The position numbers and the translations under genes were made by a program. DNA of 6,120 bases from Verrucomicrobiota bacterium (GTDB taxonomy: Bacteria; Verrucomicrobiota; Kiritimatiellia; B70-G9), in assembly GCA_003641465.1 (NCBI GenBank), contig QNAJ01000097.1, forward strand, positions 1 to 6,120. The letters are read 5' to 3'. The notes beneath the pieces are model-generated. The model saw only the letters and a program-made list of their open reading frames with translations, made no database searches and was not told the DNA's origin. This document shows, piece by piece, positions 1-6,113 of this stretch. Each line of letters starts with the position of its first letter. The first letter of the stretch is position 1.

Positions 1-230
1 GCCGGCAGAGCGACCTTGAGGCGGTAGTATTCTCGGGGGATATTCTGGATATCGGCGGTAAATATCATTTCACCACCCGTCCCGGGAACAGATTGCCAGC
101 CGGCGACCGCATTCCATGTGGAGGTAGAGTCGGGGCGTGACTCAAGCGTATAGACGCGGCCGGTGGAGGAATTCCACTTCAGGATGACATGTGTGGCGAC
201 ACGATCAACGGGGCGGAAGAGCAGACAGAC
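1..230 (-). other. C-terminal module common in exported PVC-group proteins (end not in window)
   Basis: Residues 1828 to 1903 read VCLLFRPVDRVATHVILKW, then SSTGRVYTLESRP, STWNAVAGWQSVPGTGGE and finally REYYRLKVALP. The 'W.s..gR.Y.l....l...W......pgtg....ytd.....yYrl.v' layout is one I recognise as a frequent C-terminus in exported proteins of Verrucomicrobiota and relatives, usually directly after Asp-rich repeats. The family usually ends within a few residues of 'YYRLKV', so the stop should be just left of position 1. A possible role in surface retention is inferred only. Confidence 0.6.
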
Positions 231-3200
231 GGTGTCATCGTTCGGGTCAGTGTCGGTGTAGAACTCGCTGCGGTTGGAATAGCCGTCGCCGTCGGCATCG
301 GGGTCGCCGTCCGAAGGATCGGTGGGATCCAGAGCGTAGGAATACTCCCACCCGTCGAACATGTGGTCTCCGTCGGTATCGGATTGTATGGGGCTGCAGT
401 TCAGGTTGGTTTCGGTGCGGTTATCCAGGCCGTCGGCGTCGTAATCTCCGTTGCTGCTCAGGAGGACAATATCATCCTGGATGGCCTCGCTCGGGTTTCC
501 GTAGCCGTCCACCGCCCACACATAGAGGAAGGTGATATCGTCTGAGGCCGAAGAGGTTACCGTGACGGAGGTGCCGGTGGTCCACTGACCTCCCGGGGCA
601 CCGTAGCTGTATTGGGTGGCGCAATAGTAGCGGGTGACGTCTGAGGCGGCGTCGGTGAATCCTCCCCAGGCCGCATCCAGCACCGGGGAGAAAGTGTAGT
701 CGGCATCCTGCTCCAGACTGACCCAGGCAGCCTGCGAGGCCGGCCCCTGATTGTCAACCACCAGGGGGAAGGCGGTGACGGCTATGGAGCTTACGTAGCC
801 GTCGAAGGATCGTACCCGGAAGGCGAGATCGGTGACGGTTCGGCCGGCAAGATTGACGCCGGTCAGGGCGGCCTGGGTATCCCAGATTGCCCGGATGGTG
901 TTGGGCTGCAGGTATCCGGTTTCGCCGGTGCAGGAAATCCCGGCCACCTGCATGACGGAGGTACGCTGGGCCAGCCCGGCTGGAAGGGATCCGGTGACGG
1001 ACACAATGCTTGCCAGGTGCCAGGTGACCAGGTTGGTGCTGAATTCCAGGCAGAGTCCGCACACGTCCCCGTTCGCGTCGGCCACACGGGCGGTGATTGC
1101 TGCCAGGCCGTCCCCGTTGGTTGAGATCTGGGCATAACCTACCCAGGAGACCGTGGGTGCCCGGGTATGGAAGACCCGGGTCTGATCCCAGGCCACTGTG
1201 GGCCGGTCATAAAGGTCGTTCTGAGCGCCCACTATCCAGTAGGCCTGGTAGAGGCGATCACCGAGATAGTGAGGGGCGCGCAGGAGCCCGTTACTGACTT
1301 CGACCGGGACGGGCTCACCGCTCTGATCGAGGAAGCTCAGCTCGTACTGGTTTTCGCCCAGGGCGATTCCGATTCTGAGCTGGTTGGTGGCGTTCAGGTA
1401 AGCGGAAAGATTGTGGATGGTTCCCGCGAAGCGCTCGGTGCCTAGGTTGGTAGGGGAGTCGGTTTTGGTGTAGAAGCGGAACGTAATCAGATCAGCTTCC
1501 TGATCGTAGTAACCGTAGAGACCGCAGGAATTGGTCACCCACCAGGGGTTATCTCTTTCGGAGCAGATGCCCAACAGTGTCTCGCCGTCGTAGCCGTCCT
1601 TGGTGTGGGAGAGAGCGATGGTGCTGAGTGTGGCGGAGAAGACGTACCAGCCGTTGGTGTCGTTCCAGGAAATCGGATTGGTGGTGGCATATGCGCTGGT
1701 CTGGTAGTAGCTGGTTCCGGGTGTGACCCAGAACTGTCCGTTGCTTTCAGCGAAGGCAGCGAAATCCCAGTCGCCGACCCGGGTCCAAATGTTGCTCATC
1801 TCGGTATCATCGAAGAGATCGTAGACGCAGGTGGTGTGAGGTTGCGGCGGGGTGTTGGTGGAAGGCGGAGCATCCTGCGAGGAAAGACTGAGTTTATCGA
1901 AGTAGACCGATCCGTACTGGCTGGGGCTGGAAGAGAGCAGGCAGACGATGCAGCCGGAAGCCACATTGATCGGCGGGACCGAGGAAACCTGGTATTTGAG
2001 CCACACATCATACTGGGTCTCCGGCAGATAATGTGCGGACTCGGCATAGCCGATGAGCTGACCCGAAGAATCGTACCATTCAAGTGCCAGGGCCGCATAG
2101 GTCTGGTCACCGCCGAAAGGTTCACCACTTTCGGACATGATATATCCCGACAGGAGGTATTCCCGGGCCGGATCGGCCTGGATGCCCTGAACCAGTTTCT
2201 GGCTGCCATCGCCGCTGTCGGATTTCCACAGCTTCAGCGACTGGTTGAGATGCAGCGCCGGGGATGCTTTGATTGCTCCCGCATATTCCGAGCCGAGTGG
2301 ATACCAGCAGGGGACATTGGTGAGGAATCCCGGCGGCCCGTCTTCAAAGCTGAGATTTCCTGCCAGGATGACCTCGGCACTATCGAACTCGAGTCGCAGG
2401 GTGACAATCCGATTTCCGGCGTAGCGGAACTTCCGGCCGGCCGGCCAAGTAGTCCAGGTGGCCGGGGTTCCCCGGCTTCCGCTGGCGGCGCGGACTGATG
2501 CATAGTCGGTTTCGCTATAGGCCACCGCCGGCAGGGTGGCGCGGTCATAGTCGGTCTGGTCGAAGCTGAAATCGAGCAACAGGTTGCTTTCGCCGCCGAT
2601 AGAGAGTGGAGTGTCGAGTGGTATGGCAAGCCATCCGGAAAAGTTGCTGGGGACGGTGATGGTTCCCGAATAGATCTGCTGCCAGCCGTCATTGATGAAA
2701 GAGTTGGGCAGTGCGTTGATCGCGGTTTCCTGAGCCCGAATGACATAGTTCTGGAGGGAAATCGCCGGGGGGCTGAAGATGTAGACATAAAGCTGGGTGA
2801 CGGTACCGGCGCGGCCGATGTCGTCGGCCTGGTAGAGAACCATGGTACGGTGCTTGGGATAGCGGGCGTCGAGGGGTGAGGGCCAGTTGAGGGATGCATC
2901 CACCGTTCCGACTTGAACCTGCTTTTCCTGCGGCTCGCCGTCGGTCTCGACCCCGGCGGTGGAAGGCAGACGAGCTTCACTCCGGACCCGGCATTCCTCC
3001 CAGCGCACGATACCGCGTCCGTCCTGGTTATTTGCCCCGGCGAGCTGATAGCGGCACTCATAGAGGGTCGCACCCAGGTGGTGAGTTCCGGTAGGGGAGC
3101 CGGAAAGCACCGACCATACCACCGGATTGCCGCCGCAGAGAGCTTCTACCTGGTACTGGTAATAGGTGAGTGTGAAGACCAGCTCACACCCGCTGTTCAA

Positions 3201-5711
3201 CACGGCGGCGGCATTGGAGATCACCGCGGCGAAACGGACATCTCCGACTGACCCGGGGGCATTGGTCTTGGTAATGAATTCGAGAAGCAGGGTATCGGCG
3301 GTCTGGTCGAACCCGGCCCGCAGGTAAGCCGCGTTGGTGGCCTGGTATACGCTGGCCTGTGGGCCGGCACCGGAGAGGATGCCCTGGATGGCGTAGATGT
3401 CCTGATCACCGGCGGTGGAGCTGCGTACGACGGTCAAGGTCGAGAGGACCGCGGCAAAGGAGTAGCTCAGACCGTCGTCGTCCCAGTGAACCGGACGGAC
3501 CGCGTTGCAGCCACTCACGGCGTCATCGGTGTCTGCCGGCTGTATTTCGACAACTCCGCCGGTCTCCGTGACTCCGTTTCCGCTGTCGTTGAATCGATAC
3601 CAGAGCGAAGTCGATAAGGCGCCGTCCTCGAAGTCATCGAAGAGGATGTTTCCGACAAGCGAAGTAAAGCTGAAGCCGGCCAGAATCAATTCCTGCGTTG
3701 TGGCGGGAGGTCGGGCATTGTAAGGCCAGAAGGAAATGTTTATCCATTCGCTGGTATCGCCGGGAACATCGTCTCCCTCGTAGGTCCAGTCAGCCAGAAC
3801 TGCTGCGCTGCCCGGCGGTTGACAGGAATGTCCGTACCAGAGGCGGTAATGCACGCGGCGCGGTGTCCAGGAAAATTCCACCGTCAGCAATTGCGAGGTG
3901 AAAGAGGCGGGAAATTGGGCCAGGTGGCCCGGCTGGTATGCCGGCTGGACCGCGAACTGGATGTTGGTCTCGGGCGCCTCAAAGGCTCGACTGATATGGA
4001 CATCCAGTTCGTGCGCGGCATCGAACTCGGTACGGAAGGTGGAAGCGACGTTGGTATCCAGCAGATCGGGATTGGTTTCGAGATACCACTGATAGCGGCC
4101 GAATCCGGGACTGGTCACTGAATTGATTCCTGCCGCATACCAGATGCTGTCGCGTGCAGTGATCTGCAGGTGGAGACGATTGCTGAAATCCAGCCAGACA
4201 TTTGCCGCATTCCAGTAGTTTCCCCCCGCGTCGCCATAAGAGTCCTGGACATTCCAGGTCCAGCCCGACCAGTAGATCTGCCGGGCGGCGAATACCGGCC
4301 GGTCGCTGATCTGCTGGAGCAGGTAGGTCTGGTCTGCGCTGGTCAGCCAAACGTCAACGGTGGCGCCGGGTGTCTCCAGCCAGCGGAAAGTGGCCAGGGT
4401 CTCTGGGGGCAGCGGATAGGAAAACGACTGCCCGTCCCAGCGGATGACGAAATTCCGCGTACTTGCGCTGTCGTTGTAGGCAATCACCACCAAGTTGCTG
4501 TCGGGATTGCGGAAGGCGGTGGAGCAGGGAGATTGGGATGATTCGTTCAGGCCGATGCGATAGGCGCCGGGTCGGACGAACTTAGCGATATGTCCCAATG
4601 CGTAATAGTCGGCATTACGGGTGATTTCTCCGCTGGAGGTGTCCAGGGTAAGGACGCCGGTGCAGTCAACGCAGCCCCCGGCTATCTTCGGCCCGTGGTT
4701 CTGGTCGAGAACGAGGTTCCACTTCAGGATGGAACTTCCCCAGTTGCGGGTCACGCCGATGAGCAGATTCAGGGCATCGTATTCAAGGATGGAGGCAAAT
4801 CCGCCACTCCAGTCTCCTGCAGAGAGTTCGGTGAAGTGTACATCTTTATCCGGATGCTGATCATGGACGAGCGTTTGCGCCAGAACATCCCCGGCGTAGC
4901 CGTGAAAGGCTGATCCTGAGACATATGCACGGGCTTCGGAATCGTTGAGTACCTCAATGGCGTAGCCGTAATTATCCCAATTGTGATCGCAGATCCAGAT
5001 TTCGGTATCCAGGCCGTTGCTCTGAAAACAGCTTCCCACCAGGGAAGCCAGGCGGATGGCCCCGGTAGGTGAGAGGTACATTCCGGGGTAGTCTCCCGGC
5101 TCGAAAAGGGGCTCATTCTGGAGGGTTACTGCATGAATGTGCAGTGAGTGATTGCTGTAGGCCTGAACGTATTTCAGAAAATAATGTGCGAGCGCCTCGT
5201 AGCAGTCCGTGCGCAGTCTGCCGCCGTAGAGATTGGTGGTGGTTTTCATCCAGGCCGGCGGACTCCAGGGAGAGCCTACGATGGCGATCTGTGGATTGAT
5301 GGAAACTATCTCCTGAAGGGTGGGTATGATCCACAACTCGTCCCGCGAGACGTTGAAATTTGTCAGAGCGAAATCCGTTTCTCCGGGCGGCATGTCATCG
5401 TAGGTATAGTCTTCCAGGCGGAAATCGGAGGATCCCATGGGGTGGCGCAGCAATGTGAGGCCTATTCCTTGAGTCGGATCAAACAGCTCGGCGAGCAGGT
5501 TAGTCCGTTGCGACTCAGTCAGCTCGTTCTGGAGCAGCCAGGCGGATGATTCGGTAAGGGCCGCGCCGAATCCCAGCATGCGCTGGAAGGTCTGAGTGGG
5601 ATAGATCTCGATAATGACCTCGCCCGCGGCGGCCTGGGGCGGTCTGGGGAGCAGCGTGAACGCGAGCCACAGCGCCGCTACGAGCTTTTCCCCCTGTCGG
5701 CGACTTTGCAT
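1..5711 (-). CDS. Giant secreted multi-domain GH30 glycoside hydrolase (3' end cut by window edge)
   Basis: One open frame of 1,903 complete codons; the stop lies beyond the left edge. The ATG at 5711 is chosen because an in-frame stop lies only nine codons upstream (TAG at 5739-5741) and the first 29 residues form a signal peptide. The Shine-Dalgarno is weak: GGAAG, 12 nt before the ATG. Domain order by approximate residue: signal peptide 1-29; GH30 catalytic barrel plus side beta-domain 33-460; GH16-like jelly roll 475-684; LamG/ConA-like copy A 687-910; adhesin-like beta domain 931-1110; CBM4/9-like 1113-1280; Pro/Thr linker 1280-1294; LamG/ConA-like copy B 1295-1516; two Ig/FN3-like domains 1518-1750; Asp-rich Ca-binding repeats 1753-1827; C-terminal module from 1828. 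Single-domain GH30 enzymes are usually about 400-600 residues, so roughly three quarters of this protein is accessory. It should hydrolyse beta-glycosidic bonds outside the cytoplasm; the substrate is unknown. No partner gene is visible in the window. The frame and GH30 assignment are firm; accessory domain names are by recognised sequence pattern only. Confidence 0.96.
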   Translation of the reverse strand, partial: MQSRRQGEKLVAALWLAFTLLPRPPQAAAGEVIIEIYPTQTFQRMLGFGAALTESSAWLLQNELTESQRTNLLAELFDPTQGIGLTLLRHPMGSSDFRLEDYTYDDMPPGETDFALTNFNVSRDELWIIPTLQEIVSINPQIAIVGSPWSPPAWMKTTTNLYGGRLRTDCYEALAHYFLKYVQAYSNHSLHIHAVTLQNEPLFEPGDYPGMYLSPTGAIRLASLVGSCFQSNGLDTEIWICDHNWDNYGYAIEVLNDSEARAYVSGSAFHGYAGDVLAQTLVHDQHPDKDVHFTELSAGDWSGGFASILEYDALNLLIGVTRNWGSSILKWNLVLDQNHGPKIAGGCVDCTGVLTLDTSSGEITRNADYYALGHIAKFVRPGAYRIGLNESSQSPCSTAFRNPDSNLVVIAYNDSASTRNFVIRWDGQSFSYPLPPETLATFRWLETPGATVDVWLTSADQTYLLQQISDRPVFAARQIYWSGWTWNVQDSYGDAGGNYWNAANVWLDFSNRLHLQITARDSIWYAAGINSVTSPGFGRYQWYLETNPDLLDTNVASTFRTEFDAAHELDVHISRAFEAPETNIQFAVQPAYQPGHLAQFPASFTSQLLTVEFSWTPRRVHYRLWYGHSCQPPGSAAVLADWTYEGDDVPGDTSEWINISFWPYNARPPATTQELILAGFSFTSLVGNILFDDFEDGALSTSLWYRFNDSGNGVTETGGVVEIQPADTDDAVSGCNAVRPVHWDDDGLSYSFAAVLSTLTVVRSSTAGDQDIYAIQGILSGAGPQASVYQATNAAYLRAGFDQTADTLLLEFITKTNAPGSVGDVRFAAVISNAAAVLNSGCELVFTLTYYQYQVEALCGGNPVVWSVLSGSPTGTHHLGATLYECRYQLAGANNQDGRGIVRWEECRVRSEARLPSTAGVETDGEPQEKQVQVGTVDASLNWPSPLDARYPKHRTMVLYQADDIGRAGTVTQLYVYIFSPPAISLQNYVIRAQETAINALPNSFINDGWQQIYSGTITVPSNFSGWLAIPLDTPLSIGGESNLLLDFSFDQTDYDRATLPAVAYSETDYASVRAASGSRGTPATWTTWPAGRKFRYAGNRIVTLRLEFDSAEVILAGNLSFEDGPPGFLTNVPCWYPLGSEYAGAIKASPALHLNQSLKLWKSDSGDGSQKLVQGIQADPAREYLLSGYIMSESGEPFGGDQTYAALALEWYDSSGQLIGYAESAHYLPETQYDVWLKYQVSSVPPINVASGCIVCLLSSSPSQYGSVYFDKLSLSSQDAPPSTNTPPQPHTTCVYDLFDDTEMSNIWTRVGDWDFAAFAESNGQFWVTPGTSYYQTSAYATTNPISWNDTNGWYVFSATLSTIALSHTKDGYDGETLLGICSERDNPWWVTNSCGLYGYYDQEADLITFRFYTKTDSPTNLGTERFAGTIHNLSAYLNATNQLRIGIALGENQYELSFLDQSGEPVPVEVSNGLLRAPHYLGDRLYQAYWIVGAQNDLYDRPTVAWDQTRVFHTRAPTVSWVGYAQISTNGDGLAAITARVADANGDVCGLCLEFSTNLVTWHLASIVSVTGSLPAGLAQRTSVMQVAGISCTGETGYLQPNTIRAIWDTQAALTGVNLAGRTVTDLAFRVRSFDGYVSSIAVTAFPLVVDNQGPASQAAWVSLEQDADYTFSPVLDAAWGGFTDAASDVTRYYCATQYSYGAPGGQWTTGTSVTVTSSASDDITFLYVWAVDGYGNPSEAIQDDIVLLSSNGDYDADGLDNRTETNLNCSPIQSDTDGDHMFDGWEYSYALDPTDPSDGDPDADGDGYSNRSEFYTDTDPNDDTVCLLFRPVDRVATHVILKWNSSTGRVYTLESRPDSTSTWNAVAGWQSVPGTGGEMIFTADIQNIPREYYRLKVALP
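231..455 (-). other. Asp-rich calcium-binding repeats (thrombospondin type 3-like)
   Basis: Residues about 1753-1827 contain three acidic loops: NGDYDADGLDN, SDTDGDHMFDGWE and DGDPDADGDGYSNRSE, ending in TDTDPNDD. The DxDxDG spacing with a following (N/D)xxE is the calcium-coordinating pattern of TSP3/dockerin-like loops. It probably gives a calcium-stiffened stalk just before the C-terminal module. There is no paired dockerin organisation, so I do not call it a cellulosomal dockerin. Confidence 0.78.
462..1160 (-). other. Two Ig/FN3-like spacer domains
   Basis: Residues about 1518-1655 and 1656-1750. The first opens with APTVSWVGYAQISTNGDG and contains ITARVADANGDV and LAFRVRSFDGYVSS, the latter two typical of Ig-like 'Y' or FN3 strands. 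The second carries WGGFTDAASDVTRYYCATQ, SVTVTSSASDDI and LYVWAVDGYGNPSE, where 'fy.waVDgaGN.S' is a common FN3/Big-type ending. They probably act as rigid spacers between the binding domains and the C-terminal anchor region. No ligand residues stand out. Confidence 0.6.
1164..1829 (-). other. Laminin-G/ConA-like beta-sandwich domain, copy B
   Basis: Residues about 1295-1516, starting VYDLFDD and ending TVAWDQTRVF. It is a diverged second copy of residues 687-910. Shared blocks in the same order are W-x-D-(T/D)-x-G followed by YVFSATLST, LITFRFYTKTDSP, ERFAGTIHN, LRIGIALGENQYEL and YWIVGAQNDLYDRP. The copies are separated by the adhesin-like and CBM-like domains, so this is not a simple local tandem duplication. 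Confidence 0.62.
1872..2375 (-). other. CBM4/9-like carbohydrate-binding jelly roll
   Basis: Residues about 1113-1280. The pattern NLSFEDG, LKLWKSDSGDGSQKLVQGI, EYLLSGYIMSESGE, YAALALEWYDSSGQLIG and a closing GSVYFDKLSLSS is the usual strand order of CBM4/9/22-type domains: an N-terminal 'N.sFE.G' and a C-terminal 'v.fDdvsl'. It is followed by a short Pro/Thr linker (APPSTNTPPQP), which supports a domain boundary. Likely helps hold the enzyme on polysaccharide; ligand unknown. Confidence 0.62.
2382..2921 (-). other. Adhesin-like beta domain of the type found in surface proteins
   Basis: Residues about 931-1110. Landmarks are VGTVDASLNWPSPLDARYPKHRT, split here as VGTVDAS (934-940), NWPSPLD (942-948) and RTMVLYQADDIG (955-966). 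Then come GTVTQLYVYI, NYVIRAQET, GWQQIYSG, GWLAIPLDTPLSIGG, NLLLDFSFDQTDY and a final IVTLRLEF. I recognise this pattern from large exported proteins of Bacteroidota and PVC bacteria, where it accompanies enzymes and adhesins. No enzymatic residues are evident and its function is not known. Confidence 0.6.
2982..3653 (-). other. Laminin-G/ConA-like beta-sandwich domain, copy A
   Basis: Residues about 687-910. It begins at the strand ILFDDFEDG and ends at GIVRWEECRV. It aligns along its length with residues 1295-1516 of the same protein, including LSYSFAAVLST, LLLEFITKTNAP and YQLAGANNQDGRG. The opening 'FDDFEDG..S...W' and the closing strand are typical of LamG/ConA-like folds in secreted bacterial proteins. 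Probable role is glycan or surface binding; the ligand is unknown. Confidence 0.6.
3660..4289 (-). other. GH16-like jelly-roll (ConA-like) domain, probably non-catalytic
   Basis: Residues about 475-684. The order QIYWSGWTWNV, GNYWNAANVWLD, LHLQI, IWYAAGINS, GFGRYQWYLET, FDAAHELDVHIS, QFAVQP and VEFSWTPRRVHYRLWYG matches the strand pattern of bacterial GH16-like / ConA-like domains. The closing WTYEGDDVP ... WINISFWPYNARPP also fits. The GH16 catalytic strand normally reads E-x-D-x-(x)-E; here it is Glu568-Leu-Asp570-Val-His572, so the third carboxylate, the acid/base, is replaced by His. I infer a sugar-binding role rather than hydrolysis. Assignment is by pattern recognition alone. Confidence 0.72.
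4332..5615 (-). other. GH30 catalytic domain (TIM barrel plus C-terminal beta-domain)
   Basis: Residues about 33-460. Family landmarks appear in order: GFGAALTESSAW (47-58), LRHPMGSSDF (88-97), SPWSPPAWMK (147-156), TLQNEP with the presumed acid/base Glu200, DHNWD (242-246), HGYAG (270-274), HFTELS with the presumed nucleophile Glu295, LKWNL (329-333), GGCVDCTG (345-352) and YYALGHIAKFVRPGAYRI (369-386). Residues about 400-445 match the side beta-sandwich typical of GH30, with the strand LVVIAYND and the ending LPPETLATFRW. Both catalytic carboxylates are present, so it should be an active retaining beta-glycosidase. The GGC..C motif and the RFVRPGA-type motif resemble bacterial glucosylceramidase/beta-1,6-glucanase-like members more than GH30 xylanases. 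I cannot fix the subfamily or substrate. Confidence 0.92.
5625..5711 (-). other. Signal peptide of the GH30 protein
   Basis: Residues 1-29 have a charged n-region (MQSRRQGEK), a hydrophobic core (LVAALWLAFTLL) and a polar c-region ending PPQAAA before Gly30, which fits signal peptidase I cleavage after an Ala-x-Ala. There is no cysteine at the cleavage site, so it is not a lipoprotein. This implies Sec export to the periplasm, cell surface or medium, and it supports the ATG at 5711 as the true start. Confidence 0.88.
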
Positions 5712-5858
5712 ATTGCGGGAGCGCTTCCAAAATTCAAACTACCCGGCTGAATAAGCGGTGTTTAGCGGACTCTGGGCATCTGCTTATGCGATTATCCGAC
5801 CGCGTCCGACGTCGTCTGCGGGCGGGTCTTTACTTTGATCTCACCGAGCCGGCGGAGA

Positions 5859-5870
5859 GCCCCAAGGGGC
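5859..5870. other. Small perfect GC hairpin, GCCCC-AA-GGGGC
   Basis: The 5-bp stem GCCCC (5859-5863) and GGGGC (5866-5870) surrounds an AA loop. It lies about 150 bases upstream of the GH30 start. No T-run follows on either strand, so it is not a convincing intrinsic terminator. The two-base loop would force the inner pair open in RNA. Function unknown. Confidence 0.35.
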
Positions 5871-5914
5871 GCTGGTTCCTTGTCATTGAGCCATTAGCTA
5901 TTAGGGGACAGTTT

Positions 5915-5941
5915 CTTTGTGCTCTTTACGGCCTCCGCGAA
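5915..5941 (+). repeat. 9-bp-periodic degenerate array, copy 1 (three units)
   Basis: Three adjacent 9-mers, CTTTGTGCT, CTTTACGGC and CTCCGCGAA, share a CTTTGCGNC-like pattern. The last unit ends in GCGAA, as does the last unit of the array at 6096-6113. An ATTA-rich stretch (5891-5903, CCATTAGCTATTA) lies just before it. Non-coding. Confidence 0.5.
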
Positions 5942-5971
5942 AAAGTTCTCTTTTGAGGTGGCTTCATTTTT

Positions 5972-5998
5972 CGCCCAGTCGCGTCCGCGCGCTCCTAC
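5972..5998 (-). repeat. Possible REP-like element (GTAG head plus GC-rich short hairpin)
   Basis: Read on the minus strand from 5998, the sequence is GTAGGAGCGCGCGGACGCG, continuing to GGGCGA. A GTAG tetranucleotide followed by a short GC-rich hairpin is the general form of bacterial REP elements mobilised by RAYT transposases. The visible stem is CGCG (5988-5991) with CGCG (5980-5983) around a 4-base loop. The stem is short and only one copy is present, so this is tentative. Confidence 0.3.
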
Positions 5999-6059
5999 AC
6001 GTATTTTCCGATAACCCAATGACCACTGACTTCTAAGCTAAGCGAGTAGTCTTGCTCCG

Positions 6060-6089
6060 TTAACTATTGACGAATTAACCATTAACGAA
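6060..6089 (+). repeat. Imperfect 15-bp tandem duplication, TTAAC-rich
   Basis: TTAACTATTGACGAA (6060-6074) is followed immediately by TTAACCATTAACGAA (6075-6089); 13 of 15 bases are identical. It lies seven... to be exact six bases (6090-6095) before the second 9-bp-periodic array, mirroring the ATTA-rich block before copy 1. Confidence 0.7.
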
Positions 6090-6095
6090 TCCTCC

Positions 6096-6113
6096 CTTTG
6101 CGTCCTTTGCGAA
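6096..6113 (+). repeat. 9-bp-periodic array, copy 2 (two units)
   Basis: Adjacent 9-mers CTTTGCGTC and CTTTGCGAA; seven bases are shared exactly. The same layout, an ATTA-rich block followed by this array, occurs at 5891-5941 in more degenerate form. The element may continue past the right edge of the window. Confidence 0.6.

Noticed and set aside
189..545. Plus-strand Val/Gly/Ala-rich open frame that looks like a hydrophobic protein
   Set aside because: It is the antisense of the Asp-rich calcium-binding segment: GAC/GAT codons read backwards as GTC/ATC, giving Val and Ile. No independent evidence of coding.
1605..2498. Plus-strand open frame of 297 codons opposite the GH30 gene
   Set aside because: It lies wholly antisense to a frame with clear domain homology (the CBM-like and LamG-like parts). 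Its translation is Gly/Arg/Val-rich with no recognisable motif, as expected from the mirror of a GC-rich coding strand.
2234..3073. Minus-strand open frame of 279 codons in a different frame
   Set aside because: It overlaps the GH30 frame completely. Its Ser/Pro/Arg-rich product with no domain pattern is typical of an out-of-frame reading of GC-rich DNA.
5515..5730. Minus-strand 71-codon frame starting upstream of the GH30 ATG
   Set aside because: It is out of frame with the signal peptide and GH30 motifs. Its product is Arg/Ala/His-rich with no known pattern, and it is mostly inside the GH30 gene.
5791..5796. GATAAT on the minus strand, 80 bases before the GH30 start, as a -10 box
   Set aside because: It matches TATAAT at five of six bases, but no acceptable -35 hexamer lies 16-18 bases upstream, where the sequence is GC-rich (GCAGAC and neighbours). 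Promoters in the likely phylum are also poorly defined.
5807..5814. Perfect palindrome CGACGTCG as an operator
   Set aside because: An 8-bp palindrome is expected by chance at this base composition, and no second copy or flanking symmetry was seen.
6060..6113. CRISPR-like repeat array
   Set aside because: The units are 9 and 15 bp, directly abutting and imperfect, with no unique spacers and no cas genes in the window.
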